A DNA stretch of 64,000 bases from Bombyx mori (taxonomy: Eukaryota > Arthropoda > Insecta > Lepidoptera > Bombycidae), in NCBI RefSeq assembly GCF_030269925.1, contig NC_085133.1, forward strand, positions 9,692,001 through 9,756,000, in the 5' to 3' direction. A program made the translations under genes and the position numbers. Positions within the stretch are counted from its first letter, which is position 1. Each line of letters starts with the position of its first letter. Shown piece by piece: positions 48,062-59,704 of the stretch. The notes below the pieces were generated by a model. That model saw nothing but the letters and a program-made list of their open reading frames with translations. It searched no databases and was not told the DNA's origin.

Positions 48062-50230
48062 ATGTTGTCTCAGTGGCATCTATTTACATCTGAGTTTCAC
48101 TATCTGAAGGATATTAAAATTCCTCGACTAATTGTAGCTCCTCATTCAAAATCATACGAACTTGTAGGTTTTTGTGATGGATCTACCAAGGCTTATGGTT
48201 GTTCTGTGTACTTACGTATAACTACCGACAGTGAAATTACATCTCACTTGCTTATTGCAAAATCTAAAGTAGCTCCATTAAAAGTTCTTACTGTCAACCG
48301 ATTGGAGCTATGTAGTGCTGTATTACTAGCAAAAATATTGAAGCATATTAGTAATTTACTAAATGAAACTCAAACCTCAAACATAACAATTTCAAAGATA
48401 TGGGCATTCACTGATAGCTCAACTGTACTATCATGGCTGCAAACAGCACCTCATCGTCTTAAAACTTTCGTTGCACATCGTGTCGTGAAGTTGTTAGATA
48501 ATTTGTCTGTCGAAAATTGGTATCATGTGCCAACGTATGATAATCCAGCCGATTACTGCAGTCGTGGTCTTACCTGTTCTCAACTTGTGGCTTGTTCCAC
48601 TTGGTCGACAGGACCCAAATGGATAGTCTCGAATTCTTCTACATGGCCGGTGTCTGAAAAATTACCTTATCTAAAGGAATTAGCCGAAGTAAAATCCAGC
48701 TTCTTGTGCCATGTTCTTCTGGAGTCATCCGACGATAGTATTCTAACTCAGTTAATTGAGAAGTACTCTTCATTGTTGAGGCTACAACGCATCTTTGCCT
48801 GGTGTCGACGTTTTATTGCAAACGCAACTCGTTCGCCAGAAAAACGTATCAAATCTTTTTTAACTTTTACAGAACTAGAAGACTCTCTCTTTACCATTGT
48901 AAAACATGTTCAATCTCTTACATTCGCTAGCGAAATTAGTGCGATTAAAAGTGGAAAATCTTGTTCTCGCACTATAATAAAGTTAGCACTAATTCTCGAT
49001 CAACGGGGTCTGTTACGAGTGGGGGGACGATTAAAAAATGCAAACTTGCCACAATCAGCTATAAATCCGTTATTGTTGCCAAAAACCTCCCATCTTTCTC
49101 TGATTATTATTGATTATTACCATCGTTTATTTATACACTGTGGACCTCGTGCGTTACAATCTTTAATTCAAATAAAATTTTGGATCCTAGGTATTCGTAA
49201 TCTTATTAGATCGCGGCTTTCAAAATGCATCACTTGTTTTAAAGTAAATCCTGTACCCCTTCAACCTATAATGGGTGATCTTCCCTCTATCCGAGTTCAA
49301 GCAGCTCGTTGCTTTCAAAATATAGGTGTCGACTTTGCAGGACCTTTTATCGTGAAAGAAAGTCGCAGACGAAATGCCAAAACATATAAAACTTATGCCT
49401 GTATATTTGTCTGTCTAGCGGTTAAGGCCATTCATATTGAATTGGTAACTGAGCTCTCCACCTCGGCCTTTATTGCTGCTCTAGATAGGTTTGTGTCCCG
49501 TCGTGGTTTATGTAGTACCATTATTTCGGATTGTGGTTCGAATTTCGTGGGTGCTAAACGCTATCTTAGCGAGATGCATCAATTAATGCTAAGTAAGAAT
49601 CTTGAAGTTGAGTCTATTTTGATAAACCGAGGAATCCAATGGAAACTAAACCCTCCAACCGGAAGTCATTTTGGAGGTATATTTGAAAGTGGGGTAAAAT
49701 CGATGAAGTATCACCTGAAACGGGTAATCGGAAGTCAAATATTAAGCTTTGAAGAGCTTACAACAATTCTTACCAAAATCGAAGCTATTCTCAATTCACG
49801 ACCATTAATTTCGGTATCTTCTGACCCTAACGAGGTAGACGTATTGACACCTGGGCATTTCTTGACAGGGAGCCCTCTAGTGAGCTTACCCGAGCCTCCC
49901 CTTGCTGATATACAAATGTCAGTTCGTTCTAGATGGCAGATGCTACAAAAGTTAACTCAAAGTTTTTGGCGTGTCTGGCATTTGGATTATCTTCATACAT
50001 TACAGCAACGCGCTAAATGGTTTAAACAACACGGTAACGTTAATCTGGGAGATATAGTTATGATCGTGGATCAAAACCTTCCACCGTTGGAATGGCGTAT
50101 CGGCAGAATTAGCATAATTCATCCCGGGTCTGATGGCGTAGTACGGGTTGTCACTGTCCAAACAGCTCACGGTCTGCTGCGCCGACCAGTTACAAAGTTG
50201 TGTCCTTTGCCAATTCACGAAAACTTGTAA
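48062..50230 (+). CDS. BEL/Pao RNase H-integrase part (722 aa, same frame)
   Basis: The same reading frame is open from 48011; the first ATG is at 48062. RNase H-like region F-C-D-G-S-T-K-A-Y-G and F-T-D-S-S-T-V-L-S-W (about 40-125). Integrase zinc-binding part H-C-G-P-R...C-I-T-C (about 355-400) and catalytic residues in I-G-V-D-F-A-G-P-F, S-D-C-G-S-N-F-V-G and F-E-S-G-V-K-S-M-K. C-terminal domain W-R-V-W-H-L-D-Y-L ... W-R-I-G-R-I typical of BEL integrases. Made only if the upstream TAA is read through or as a separate product; likely silent now, although proteins supplied by other copies could still mobilise it. Confidence 0.9.
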   Translation: MLSQWHLFTSEFHYLKDIKIPRLIVAPHSKSYELVGFCDGSTKAYGCSVYLRITTDSEITSHLLIAKSKVAPLKVLTVNRLELCSAVLLAKILKHISNLLNETQTSNITISKIWAFTDSSTVLSWLQTAPHRLKTFVAHRVVKLLDNLSVENWYHVPTYDNPADYCSRGLTCSQLVACSTWSTGPKWIVSNSSTWPVSEKLPYLKELAEVKSSFLCHVLLESSDDSILTQLIEKYSSLLRLQRIFAWCRRFIANATRSPEKRIKSFLTFTELEDSLFTIVKHVQSLTFASEISAIKSGKSCSRTIIKLALILDQRGLLRVGGRLKNANLPQSAINPLLLPKTSHLSLIIIDYYHRLFIHCGPRALQSLIQIKFWILGIRNLIRSRLSKCITCFKVNPVPLQPIMGDLPSIRVQAARCFQNIGVDFAGPFIVKESRRRNAKTYKTYACIFVCLAVKAIHIELVTELSTSAFIAALDRFVSRRGLCSTIISDCGSNFVGAKRYLSEMHQLMLSKNLEVESILINRGIQWKLNPPTGSHFGGIFESGVKSMKYHLKRVIGSQILSFEELTTILTKIEAILNSRPLISVSSDPNEVDVLTPGHFLTGSPLVSLPEPPLADIQMSVRSRWQMLQKLTQSFWRVWHLDYLHTLQQRAKWFKQHGNVNLGDIVMIVDQNLPPLEWRIGRISIIHPGSDGVVRVVTVQTAHGLLRRPVTKLCPLPIHENL

Positions 50231-50426
50231 CCTTTATAATTTACTTTATACTATTATCTAATTTAATATAATAGTTTATTTATTCACATAATTATTATTT
50301 TTATCTTAATTTTTACTTTATTCTTAGCATATTATTATCTCTAATTCACTAGGTACCTTAGTTACCACAGCTTATTATCTTATTAAAATCTTTTGAAATC
50401 CTCCAATGATTTCAAGTGGGGGGAAA

Positions 50427-50701
50427 TGTTGGGACTTCCTTTTCCTTATTCCTTCCTCAATCCCCTATCCACGCCATCTGTTGACACTACGAGAAAAACT
50501 ACGCGCGTATGAAAATGGCGCGAAGTGTGTAAAAAACAACTAAAACATGGTGCCGGTGCAAAAACAATAAAATTGTGATTTGTTGATCAATCAGCACATA
50601 TAACTCTCGCCAGTGAGAAAATTGAATAGTGCATCAACGAAATACAGAGTGAGTCCTAAAACTTATCCTTTTCCCAGTCCCAAACATCTAAATTCAAAAC
50701 A
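50427..50701 (+). repeat. 3' LTR of the BEL/Pao element
   Basis: 275 bp, apparently identical to the 5' LTR. Followed by TACAG. Confidence 0.93.
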
Positions 50702-50706
50702 TACAG

Positions 50707-51076
50707 GGTGTCCTAAAATTCAACGATAGGCCGGTACTGGTGTATGGTCGGGTCAATAACTACCCATGGAAAAATAAATAAAAAATCCAGCTCTTTCTTT
50801 TTCAAAGTACATTGGCTTTTTTGGAAAATGTTGTAATTTGATACCCTACACCATATGATTAGATACTGTGGTTACAAATGTGAACATATGCCCAATTTTT
50901 TTTTGTACTAGCTTCCTAAGTAACATAATTATTAATTACAGTTCCAAACAAGACCAAAACATTCGTAGTTTTTAATATAAAAATAAAATAACCAATCTTT
51001 TTTCTTGAAAGTTTGGAATATTTTATCTTTTAATAAAATTTGACATGCTACTTTGTAAAAAAAGAGGAAAAAAGGT
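50707..51076. other. Spacer
   Basis: A+T-rich; begins GGTGTCCTAAAATTCAACGATAGG, seen in other insect repeats, but no element can be delimited. Confidence 0.35.
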
Positions 51077-51086
51077 ACTATGGCAT

Positions 51087-51606
51087 CTGTAGGTGGCGGC
51101 CTCCCCCCGGTGAAGGTCAAGGGGCGACCTGAGGGGGTGAGGCCGCGCGGCGCGCTACCAGCACTCTAGCGCGCTGCCGTGGAGTGAATAGAGCGACCGG
51201 TCGACGGTGTATCGCGTCCCGACCCGGCAGGCTGGTTCTGGTCCAGCGGGGTATTCCGGGACACCAGCGGCACCGTCTGGGCGGCCCGACGGGCTGCCGT
51301 ACCGAGACGGCCGACGTTTCAGAGCCTTCGATTCGCCTCGAAGGCTCCGTCGGCTGGGCGTCCTTGGGGTGAGCCGCGCCGTCTGGTTGTAGTGTTGACC
51401 GCGGTAGCCCCCCTACCTCATCCGGGTTCTGACCTCGGAGGGGATCGGACGTCGGGTGTAAGAGTGCAGAGGAGTCGTTTAGTGGGTGGGCTCTAAAATC
51501 CTTGGGCCCGCGGTCTGCTCACAACACCATGCAGATCGTTGAGTCTCACATACCCCGCGCGCCCCTTTTGCGCGGGGACCTCGTAGGAGGTTCGGCCCTC
51601 TACCCG

Positions 51607-51634
<28 letters not shown>
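51087..51634 (+). mobile_element. R1-like LINE 3' UTR, 5'-truncated
   Basis: GC-rich block ending in about 30 A's, flanked by ACTATGGCAT (51077-51086 and 51635-51644). Same family as 9308-9945 in reverse. No coding part. Confidence 0.88.
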
Positions 51635-51637
<3 letters not shown>

Positions 51638-51781
51638 ATGGCATGTTATTACAAAAGTTGAAAAAGTAAAATGGTGCAATACTATGACAAGACTTGTAAA
51701 AATTCTAAGAATTCTCTTATCAAGACACAAAAAGGATTATTTAGTTTAGTTTTTCATAGTGTCACACAGTCACAGTGGTAG

Positions 51782-54380
51782 TTTTTTTTTTTTTTTTTTT
51801 TTTATGATTGAAAGTTTACTGGTGGCCCGAAGGCCTTTCCAGTTTCACCAGGACAGGTGGGCGAGCAAAGGCTCAGCCAGGAGGGGTGGGATTTGCTAAC
51901 AGCTGCCCGAGTGCCTCCGAAGGAGACCTAACAACTCAAGAGTAGCTGCTTCGCGAATGAATCTACTACCGGATCGGAATCGCGACCCGCTGAGAAGATC
52001 CGGCGAGAAACTCAGCGAACTGATTCATGGGTTAGGTTGCACGGCGAACTCTTTGTCGAGTTCGACGAGTACGGTTACCGAGGTCCCTAAGCCTGCTCCT
52101 AGAGCTGAAGGCGTCTAGTGCAAAGGTTATTGGATCTGATGGATCCGTAAGGACGTGTCTAGGGCGTCGACGGTGACTGGCTCCTGCATGATCAGGATTC
52201 GGGGAGTAGTCAGCGGCGGCTACGATAAGGCGATTATCATGACGCATAGCCTTATCGAAGTACCGTTCCGACGCTGACTTCATGTATTTCTGTATAGATT
52301 CGAGGCCCAGGTCGTCGTGTAGGTCAACGTTCCTCACGAACCACGGAGCTCCGACGGCTAACCTGCAAAAGCGGGATTGTAGAGATTGAAGGGTGTCTAT
52401 GTGTGTGCGGGCCGCGTGAGCGAACACCACACTCGCGTAAGTCATGACGGGCCTTATGCAAGTTTTGTAAAGTGTCACCTTGTTCCGAAGGGACATTTTA
52501 CTCCGCTTACAGATCATGGGGTAGAGTCTACCGAGAATAAACGCGGCACGGTCACGGACTGATTTTATATGCGGGCGGAATGTCATCGATGCATCCAGGG
52601 TAACGCCCAGGTACTTGACCTTCCTGGCCCAGGGAATGGATTGACTAAAGAGAGTAATCGGGGGTGTGAGATTCCTCCTCCTAATACGGGAGGAAATCCG
52701 TGTGGAGCTTCCCCTCTGAAATAGCACCGCAGTACTTTTCGCTGGGTTGATGTCTATGCGCCATTTTCGGAACCACTGTCCTAGGGCTAGGGCTGCGCTC
52801 TGAAGCTTCTTCGCGATTAGGGACTTGTTTCTACTGGAATAGTAAACAGTCGTGTCGTCGGCGAATAAAGCTAAATGGGTCGGCGGCGACCGGGGAATAT
52901 CGTTAACGAATAAGCTAAATAGGAGGGGTGAAAGCACAGAGCCTTGCGGGACTCCAGCTGTGAGAGGTCGTGAGGAGGAGCGGGTTCCCTCGACTCGATA
53001 TCGAAAAGAGCGGTTCGACAAGAAGTCCCGTATGATGAGCACGAGACTATCCGGCACACCCATGTTGAATAGTTTGAAAATCAAACCGTTGTGCCAGACT
53101 TTGTCGAACGCTTTTGCGACGTCGAAGAAGAGAGCTCCCGTGTATAACGGTTTTGGTCGATTAAGCCCCACAAGAATGTGCTCCGTGAGGCGGTGCACCT
53201 GTTGAACGCATGAGTGATTTGTACGGAATCCGAATTGTTCATCGATGAGAATGCCCTTGGATGAGACGAAGTCTCTGAGGCGTTTGTAGAGCAGACGCTC
53301 ATACAGTTTGCCTAGAGACATGAGGAGGCTAATCGGGCGGTAGCTCGTCGGATGATTTTTTGGTTTACCGGGTTTATGTATGCCGATAACGTCCGCTTCT
53401 TTCCACACCGCGGGAAAGATACAGTTCGCCATAGCGGCATTGAAAATAGATGCCAACATCACGATGAGTTGGACGGGTAGAAGTTTAATAACGCGGTTGG
53501 ATATACCGTCGGAACCGGGAGCCTTGCGAGGACGTAGGTCTTTGATCAAGTCTTTAACTTCCATCGGGGTGACGGGTGGTAACGCATCCGAGGGTGGCAA
53601 GGAGACTCTGCGTTCTACCTCACTGTCTACTAATTCTACATGAACAGGGTCCACGGATTGAGTGCTGGGCGTGCACTGGGTTTGCAATGTATCGGCCAGC
53701 AACTCTGCTTTTTCGTCATCATCAAACGCCGCGAGTCGGCCTGAGGGGCCTACGAGGGGGGGCATAGTTACTACCGTATCCGATTTGAGAGTACGAGCTA
53801 AGCGGTAGTAAGACCTTTGGGAGGGCGCGAGTCCTTCTAAGAAATCAGACCATCTGGCATCTCGGACTTCGGCGATGCGAGACTTTACGTCGCGTTGTAG
53901 GGCACGCATTCGAATACGATTTTCCGCGGTAGAATACCTGTCGTAGGCGCGTATCGAGGCGTTCTTAGCTCTAAGGAGTTCCCTAATATCATCGGACAAT
54001 TTGAAGCGGTGAAGGAAATCCTCCGCTACAACTTGTTTCGATGATCTATCTAATGTTGAGGTGATGTGTGACGTTAAGATGTCTATGGCTTCAGCGGTAT
54101 CCTGAGGAGACGGGGTAGAGTCCGGGTTAAACGGGAGCGATGGTGGATCAGATTCAGCCAGGCTGATGCCCAACGTGTGCCAATCCACCACAGTCCTCGT
54201 GACGGGAACGGAGTCGGGAGCGCGACCGAGCTTCATAACGACGGGACGGTGGTCTGAATCTAACTCTGAAACTACTTCGATCGAGTGTAAGCTCAGAGTT
54301 ACGTTTTTTAATAACGCTATGTCGAGTATGTCCGGGCGATGCGCGATATTTAGCGGGTAGTGAGTTGGTGTTAGCGGAGC
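51782..54380 (-). mobile_element. Jockey LINE, 5'-truncated copy (2.6 kb)
   Basis: Poly-T at 51782-51803, then the Jockey 3' UTR and ORF2 in reverse. Flanked by CACAGTGGTAG (51771-51781 and 54381-54391). It starts within the endonuclease domain and is nearly identical to the full-length copy at 27139-32303. Confidence 0.95.
52032..54380 (-). pseudogene. Truncated Jockey ORF2 (RT intact, endonuclease mostly missing)
   Basis: Open from the truncation point to the stop at 52032. Begins V-A-P-L-T-P-T-H-Y (endonuclease middle), keeps S-D-H-R-P-V, F-D-V-A-K-A-F-D and F-A-D-D-T. Few substitutions from the full-length protein, e.g. S-T-P-S-P-Q for S-I-P-S-P-Q, and a short deletion near the C-terminus. 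The frame runs on into flanking DNA (54422) by chance. A dead-on-arrival truncated insertion. Confidence 0.92.
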
Positions 54381-54391
54381 CACAGTGGTAG

Positions 54392-55320
54392 TGGCTCGGG
54401 CTTGGAGTAGTTGAAAAAGCAAACATGCTTAACAGTAGCTGCTTAATTCTTTATACAGTATTCAGGAGATCCGTTTGCATTTTTGATGATTTGACGTGCA
54501 AACTAGCCCTTATACACAACTCCCTGAGTTTCTTGCCGGATCTTCTCACTGAGCCGCGATTCCAATCCAGTGGTAGATGCAGCGAAGCACTGCTCTGTTG
54601 AGCCCCGCGAACTCACCCACCAAGCCGTGCGTATATGGAAGACTGGACTAGGGTGGGCAAAAAAAATCGGTTGTCTGTAAAGTCGGTTTACTGACGATAG
54701 TTGAACGTGTAAACGTCATAAAAAAATACTGATGGAATGGTTGTATTTTTCAAAAGAAAATTTTAATTTTATTTGTTTGATAGATATTTTGTATGGACAA
54801 TTGACACCACATTCACTTTTCACTGAACTTCATACTTGACGAAAACATGTAATTGTAGTTATTATTGTATAGCAGCTGTCCACGCGGATGCATCGCTCAC
54901 TCAAGTAGGAGAGAGACAGATGTCGAACGCTGCCGAACGCGGAGGCCGATTGTGCCTCTTTGTCGCTCGTTGCGCGCTCTCGCTTGCACTTCAAGCCTTA
55001 AATGGAACGCCTCAATGAGTCATGTTTTTTCGTGCGTGCAGCCGGCTCCATCGAATTATAAGACGTTGTCACATCAAAAAACATGTTTGATCATTTTATC
55101 GGCATTATAATAGATTAGCCATCATTTGTCAACTGAAGAGATAATTATTAATACCGCCCAGGGAAACAAAATATGACCTCCTCGATCTAAAACTCATTAG
55201 ACGCTTTCAAAACAACAGCGCTTGGGGCTTTTTACTGATGAGGTATAAGGCTTTGGCTTTCCTGATCAATATTTTGTATCGTTTATTGTAATAGGTTGGG
55301 GAAAAAGTCTTTTCACATTA
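54392..55320. other. Unclassified repeat-rich spacer
   Basis: About 54515-54625 is a damaged plus-strand LINE tail (CCCTGAGTTTCTTGCC). About 54640-55080 has no recognisable domain; two short overlapping open frames there look incidental. Confidence 0.4.
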
Positions 55321-55322
55321 TA

Positions 55323-56657
55323 CCTAGTCTGCCATAAATACTGAGACAAAGGAAAAAAAAAATCTATTACAAATAACATTTATTACTTTTACAGTGTGTT
55401 AGTTTAATACATAAATATAAAACAATTTAAAGTATAAAAAGCTTATTCGAAGTGGTCTCCATTGGCTGCAATACAGTCCTTTAAACGTTGAGGCCAGTTA
55501 TCAATAGAAGCACGCACTCTTTCCATGGGAAAAAATTTCACTGCCAATCGTACGGATTCTTTTAGGGACTCCAAATTATCATGGCGTTTAGAGCAAGCCG
55601 TACTCTCTAAAACTGACCATAAATCATAATCCAGCCATCCAGATATAATATACTATGTAAATCTTGATGTAATCCAGCGGATTGAGATGGGGACTAGACG
55701 ACGGCCAGTCTTCAGCTCTGATGAAGTCCGAAACGTTCGTTTCCAACCAAGACTGCGTAGACCGAGCTTTATGACCTGGCACCGAGTCTTGCTGGAAGGA
55801 CCATTCTTGATTATTGAACATGGTGTTGTTAAGGGGCTTCACTACCTTCTCAAGAATGGTATCTTGATACACTTGTGCCGATGTTTTGATACCTTTTTCA
55901 CAAAAGTATGGCTCAGTCACTCCTTCATAGCTAATACCCCACCAAACCATCACTGAAGTCGGATAGTTCCCACGTTGCACTCTGTCGACTAATTGGGAAG
56001 CTTCCTTAGAGCTTTGAGCATAAATACGGTCATTTTGTTTGTCAAAATGTTGCTCAATTGTAAAAATGTTCTCATCCGTATACAATTTTTTTTTATGATC
56101 TCCCTTTGCCTACCGCTTCAGTAGTTGTTTCGATTTTACCACCCTATTCTCTTTTAAATTATCAGTTAAGAAATGACCAGTACATCTCTTATAAGTTGCA
56201 AGTCCTAAGTCATCTTTTAAAATACGCGACATGGTTCTAGGTGCTATCTTCATCTCCCCAGATAAAATCTTTTGCTTTCGGACAGGATTTCTTCGAATTC
56301 TTTCCCTTACTGCTTTGACCACCTTTTTCGTACGAACGCTACGTGGACGGCCAGATCTTTTTCTGTCACAAACAGAGGATGTCTCTTGCACCTATTAATA
56401 GCCCGGTACACAAATATTTTACTAATACCAAGCGTATGGAGAGTTTTAAAAATTGCATTTGGCTCCATACCTACTTTGTGTAATACAATCACAGCGATTC
56501 GGTTCTCTTTATCACCCCACTCCATTTTAATATCGCAAAATATTGTACAATGTATTGGTGCCAAAATGAGAAAACTCAATGAGACATGACAGATTCCAAA
56601 TTCAAATGTAATATTTTGTTTATTTTTAATTGTAACAGTATTTATGGCCAGACTAAG
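55323..56657 (-). mobile_element. maT/mariner family 2, copy 2
   Basis: Ends CCTAGTCTGCCATAAATACTG...CAGTATTTATGGCCAGACTAAG flanked by TA (55321-55322, 56658-56659). 1335 bp. Transposase frame broken. Confidence 0.92.
55624..56533 (-). pseudogene. Mariner transposase (DD37D), broken
   Basis: Minus-strand fragments 56681-56307, 56391-56110 and 56085-55624 cover the N-terminal DNA-binding part, the G-R-P-R-S motif, F-Q-Q-D-S and S-P-H-L-N-P-L-D-Y. Frame shifts near 56310-56390 and 56095, and extra sequence around 55632-55668 separates the C-terminal part. Not functional. Confidence 0.88.
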
Positions 56658-56659
56658 TA

Positions 56660-57153
56660 TTATGTAAATTGATGAAACCATTGCACTGTTGAATTAAATG
56701 TACAGTATATTCTTCTAGTCTAGACATAAAGATTTTGTGTATTACGTTGTCGCATCGTTTCTTTTGAAATCTAAATATGGTAAGGTAATAATAATATGTC
56801 ACTCGTAGAAGATTCTATAAAAACAAAAAGCGCCTGACAAAAACAAATACGTCTAACTTAAGCCGCAACCTACAAACATTGCTGTGTAAATCAAAATAAA
56901 CTGAAAGCAAATGTTTTTTTTCTCCTACCTGCTATTACACCTATTCGCTGTTAGCCTAAAGGTTAATCGGGACGGGAAGGTTAGCTCTCCTTCTCAACCT
57001 GAGAGAATTAGCTAACACCAGCCCGAAAAAGAGCAGTGCTTCGAACAATCTAATAACGGATCGGATTTGCACTCCACTGAGAACATCTCTATTGAATTGT
57101 AATAATATTGTAACTACTTTTACGATTTAAATACGCATTTTTTATTATCTATA
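56660..57153. other. Spacer with minus-strand LINE-tail repeat at about 56925-57095
   Basis: The repeat is the diverged version of the 5928-6120 family (CTGTTAGCC, AGAGCAGTGCTTCGA, ATCGGATTTGCACTCCACTGAG). No gene. Confidence 0.6.
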
Positions 57154-57155
57154 TA

Positions 57156-58374
57156 CTTAGTCTGGCCATAAATACTGTTATAATTAAAAATTAAAAATAG
57201 TCTATTGCAAATAACATTTATTACTTTTACAGTGTGTTAGTTTAATACATAAATATAAAACAATTTAAAGTATAAAAAGCTTATTCGAAGTGGTCTCCAT
57301 TGGCTGCAATACAGTCCTTTAAACGTTGAGGCCAGTTATCAATAGAAGCACGCATTCTTTCCACGAGAAAATTTTTCACTGCCAATCGTACGGATTGTTT
57401 TAGGGACTCCAAATTATCATGGCGTTTAGAGCAAGCCGTACTCTCTAAAACTGACCATAAATCATAATCCAGCGGATTAAGATCGGGACTAGACGACGGC
57501 CAGTCTTCAGCTCTGATGAAGTCCGAAACGTTCGTTTCCAACCAAGACTGCGTAGACCGAGCTTTATGGCCTGGCGCCGAGTCTTGCTGGAAGGACCATT
57601 CTTGATTATTGAACATGGTGTTGTTAAGGGGCTTCACTACCTTCTCCAAGAATGGTATCTTGATACACTTGTGCCGATGTTTTGATACCTTTTCCACAAA
57701 AATATGGCTCAGTCACTCCTTCATAGCTAATACCCCACCAAACCATCACTGAAGTCGGATAGTGCCCACGTTGCACTCTGTCGACTAATTAGAAAGCTTC
57801 CTTAGAGCTTTGAGCATAAATACGGTCATTTTGTTTGTTAAAATGTTGCTCAATTGTAAAAAAATTCTCATCCGTAAACAAAATTTTTCTATGACCTCCC
57901 TTTGCGTACCGTTTCAGTAGTTGTTTCGATTTTATCACCCTATTCTCTTTTAAATTATCAGTTAAGAAATGACCAGTGCATCTCATATAGGCTGCAAGTC
58001 CTAAGTCATCTTTTAAAATACGCGACATGTACGTATGAACACTACGTGGACGGCCAGATCTTTTTCTGTCACAAACAGAGAAGGTCTCATTGCACCTATT
58101 AATAGCCCGGTACACAAACATTTTACTAATACCAAGCGTATGGAGAGTTTTAAAAATTGCATTTGGCTCCATACCTACTTTTTGTAATGCAATCACAGCG
58201 ATTCGGTTCTCTTTATCACCCCACTCACATTTAAAATATCGCAAAATATTGTACAATGTATTGGCGCCAAACTGAGAAAACTCGATGAGCAATCATATAA
58301 AAATGACAGATTCCAAATTCAAATGTAATATTTTGTTTATTTTTAATTATAGCAGTATTTATGGCCAGACTAAG
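57156..58374 (-). mobile_element. maT/mariner family 2, copy 3
   Basis: Ends CTTAGTCTGGCCATAAATAC...GTATTTATGGCCAGACTAAG flanked by TA (57154-57155, 58375-58376). 1219 bp. Confidence 0.93.
57281..58250 (-). pseudogene. Mariner transposase (DD37D), broken
   Basis: Frames 58292-57789 (DNA-binding half, ending F-T-I-E-Q-H-F) and 57697-57281 (catalytic half with F-Q-Q-D-S-A-P-G-H and S-P-D-L-N-P-L-D-Y, to the C-terminal G-D-H-F-E) are separated by a frame change. A ~50-codon deletion after P-R-S-V (near 58030) removes part of the second helix-turn-helix region. The catalytic half matches copies 1 and 2 closely. Confidence 0.9.
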
Positions 58375-58376
58375 TA

Positions 58377-58643
58377 TATAAAAATGAATTGCTGTTCGTT
58401 AGTCTCGTTAAAACTCGAGAACGGCTGGACCGGTTTGGCTAATTTTGGTCTTGAATTATTTGTGGAAGTCCAGAGAAGGTTTAAAAGGTAGATAAATATG
58501 AAAATGCTCGGAACTAAATAAAAATAACAATTTTGTTTCTCCGGACGGATTCCTTTTGTTTGTTTTAAGTTTATTTTATACAATAGTGTAGGTCTTTTAT
58601 TTATCGATTGAAGCACTACGAAGCCTGCCGGGTCAGCTAGTCA
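58377..58643 (+). mobile_element. Helitron-like non-autonomous element
   Basis: Body phrase GAATTGCTGTTCGTTAGTCTCG and end GCCTGCCGGGTCAGCTAG before T, i.e. a hairpin plus CTAG terminus, as in lepidopteran Helitrons. The mariner copy 3 abuts its 5' end. Confidence 0.65.
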
Positions 58644-58737
58644 ATTATAATTATTTTTACGGTTTATTATCAATTTGTTTTTATTATCATTATACTACTT
58701 TAAGACTTCACGTTTCAAACTAAAAATGAAAATATGA

Positions 58738-59172
58738 AGTCGTCGTGGCCTAAAGGATAAGACGTCCGTCCGGTGCATTTGTACCTATCTAGCGATGCAC
58801 CAGTGTTCAAATCCCGCAGGCAGGTACCAATTTTTTTAATGAAATACGTACTTAACAAATGTTCGCGATTGTCTTCCACGGTAATAAAAATCAAATCCGC
58901 AAAATTATAATTTGCGCAATTACTGGTGGTAGGACCTCTAGTGAGTCCGCACGGGTAGGCACCACCGCCCTGCCTATTTCTGCATTAATGCGTTTCGGTT
59001 TGAAGGGTGGGGCAGCCGATGTAACTATACTGAGACCTTAGAACTTATATTCCAAGGTGGGTGGCGCATTTACGTTGTAGATGGATGGTGTCTATGGGAT
59101 CCAATAACCACTTAACACCAGGGGGGCTGTGAACTCGTCCACCCATCTAAGCAATAAAAATTAAATAAAAAA
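58738..59172 (+). mobile_element. Bm1-type tRNA-derived SINE, plus strand
   Basis: A box TGGCCTAAAGGATAAG near 58748, B-box-like GTTCAAATCCC near 58806, SINE body and (A)n-rich end. Slightly diverged (extra GTCC after the A box). Confidence 0.88.
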
Positions 59173-59245
59173 AAGGTTCTTAATCTATTTGAATGGAATA
59201 AACTTAATAGAAGTTCAATTAAAAACATCAAATTATTGATGCTAA

Positions 59246-59690
59246 TCCATACTAATATTATAAAGAGGAAAGATTTGTTTGTTTGTTTGTTTGTATTGAC
59301 TAGGCTCCGAAACTACTGAACCGATTTGAAAAATTCTTTCACCGTTTGGACTATTCTCGAGTGACAGGCTTAGACATAATCTTTTTTGAAAAAATTAGGG
59401 ATTCTTATTAAAACTCTAATAATGTAACCCAAGGTGTAAAAAAAAACCTAAAATATTCTTTACATCCCGTGCCCTGCGAAAACTATTCATGATAGAATAA
59501 AATAATGTACTACGGCGTTGTAGAACACATTATTATTTACAAAAAGTGTCCGACAGCATATGTCTAACTATTATAGTAATGCTACACTAAGCGTACTTTT
59601 ATTTGAAAAAATAAAACAACGTCAAATATCGTTGAAATTTTTGTTAAAGACCCGAGCGGAGCCGGATCGGGCCGAAAGAACCAAATAAAA
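59246..59690 (+). mobile_element. Helitron-like element (5' end plus body)
   Basis: Begins TCCATACTAATATTATAAAG with (GTTT)n, a typical lepidopteran Helitron start after A, and near its right part has GAGCGGAGCCGGATCGGGCC, a terminal hairpin candidate. The CTRR end was not found. Confidence 0.6.
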
Positions 59691-59704
59691 CGGACCTTTA
59701 ATTA

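Larger units (their letters stand above)
44395..50701 (+). mobile_element. Complete BEL/Pao LTR retrotransposon with one internal stop
   Basis: 6307 bp with two 275-bp LTRs (TGTTGGGACT...TCAAAACA) that look identical, flanked by TACAG (44390-44394 and 50702-50706). A purine tract AAGTGGGGGGAAA directly precedes the 3' LTR. One long gag-pol frame is interrupted once by TAA. Confidence 0.95.

Noticed and set aside
52852..53767. Plus-strand open frames of 63-117 codons
   Set aside because: Antisense shadows of the truncated Jockey ORF2; the same shadows occur opposite 29176-32058.
54836..55110. Two overlapping small frames in the 54.8-55.1 kb spacer
   Set aside because: Unconserved, overlapping, and without splice or polyadenylation context.
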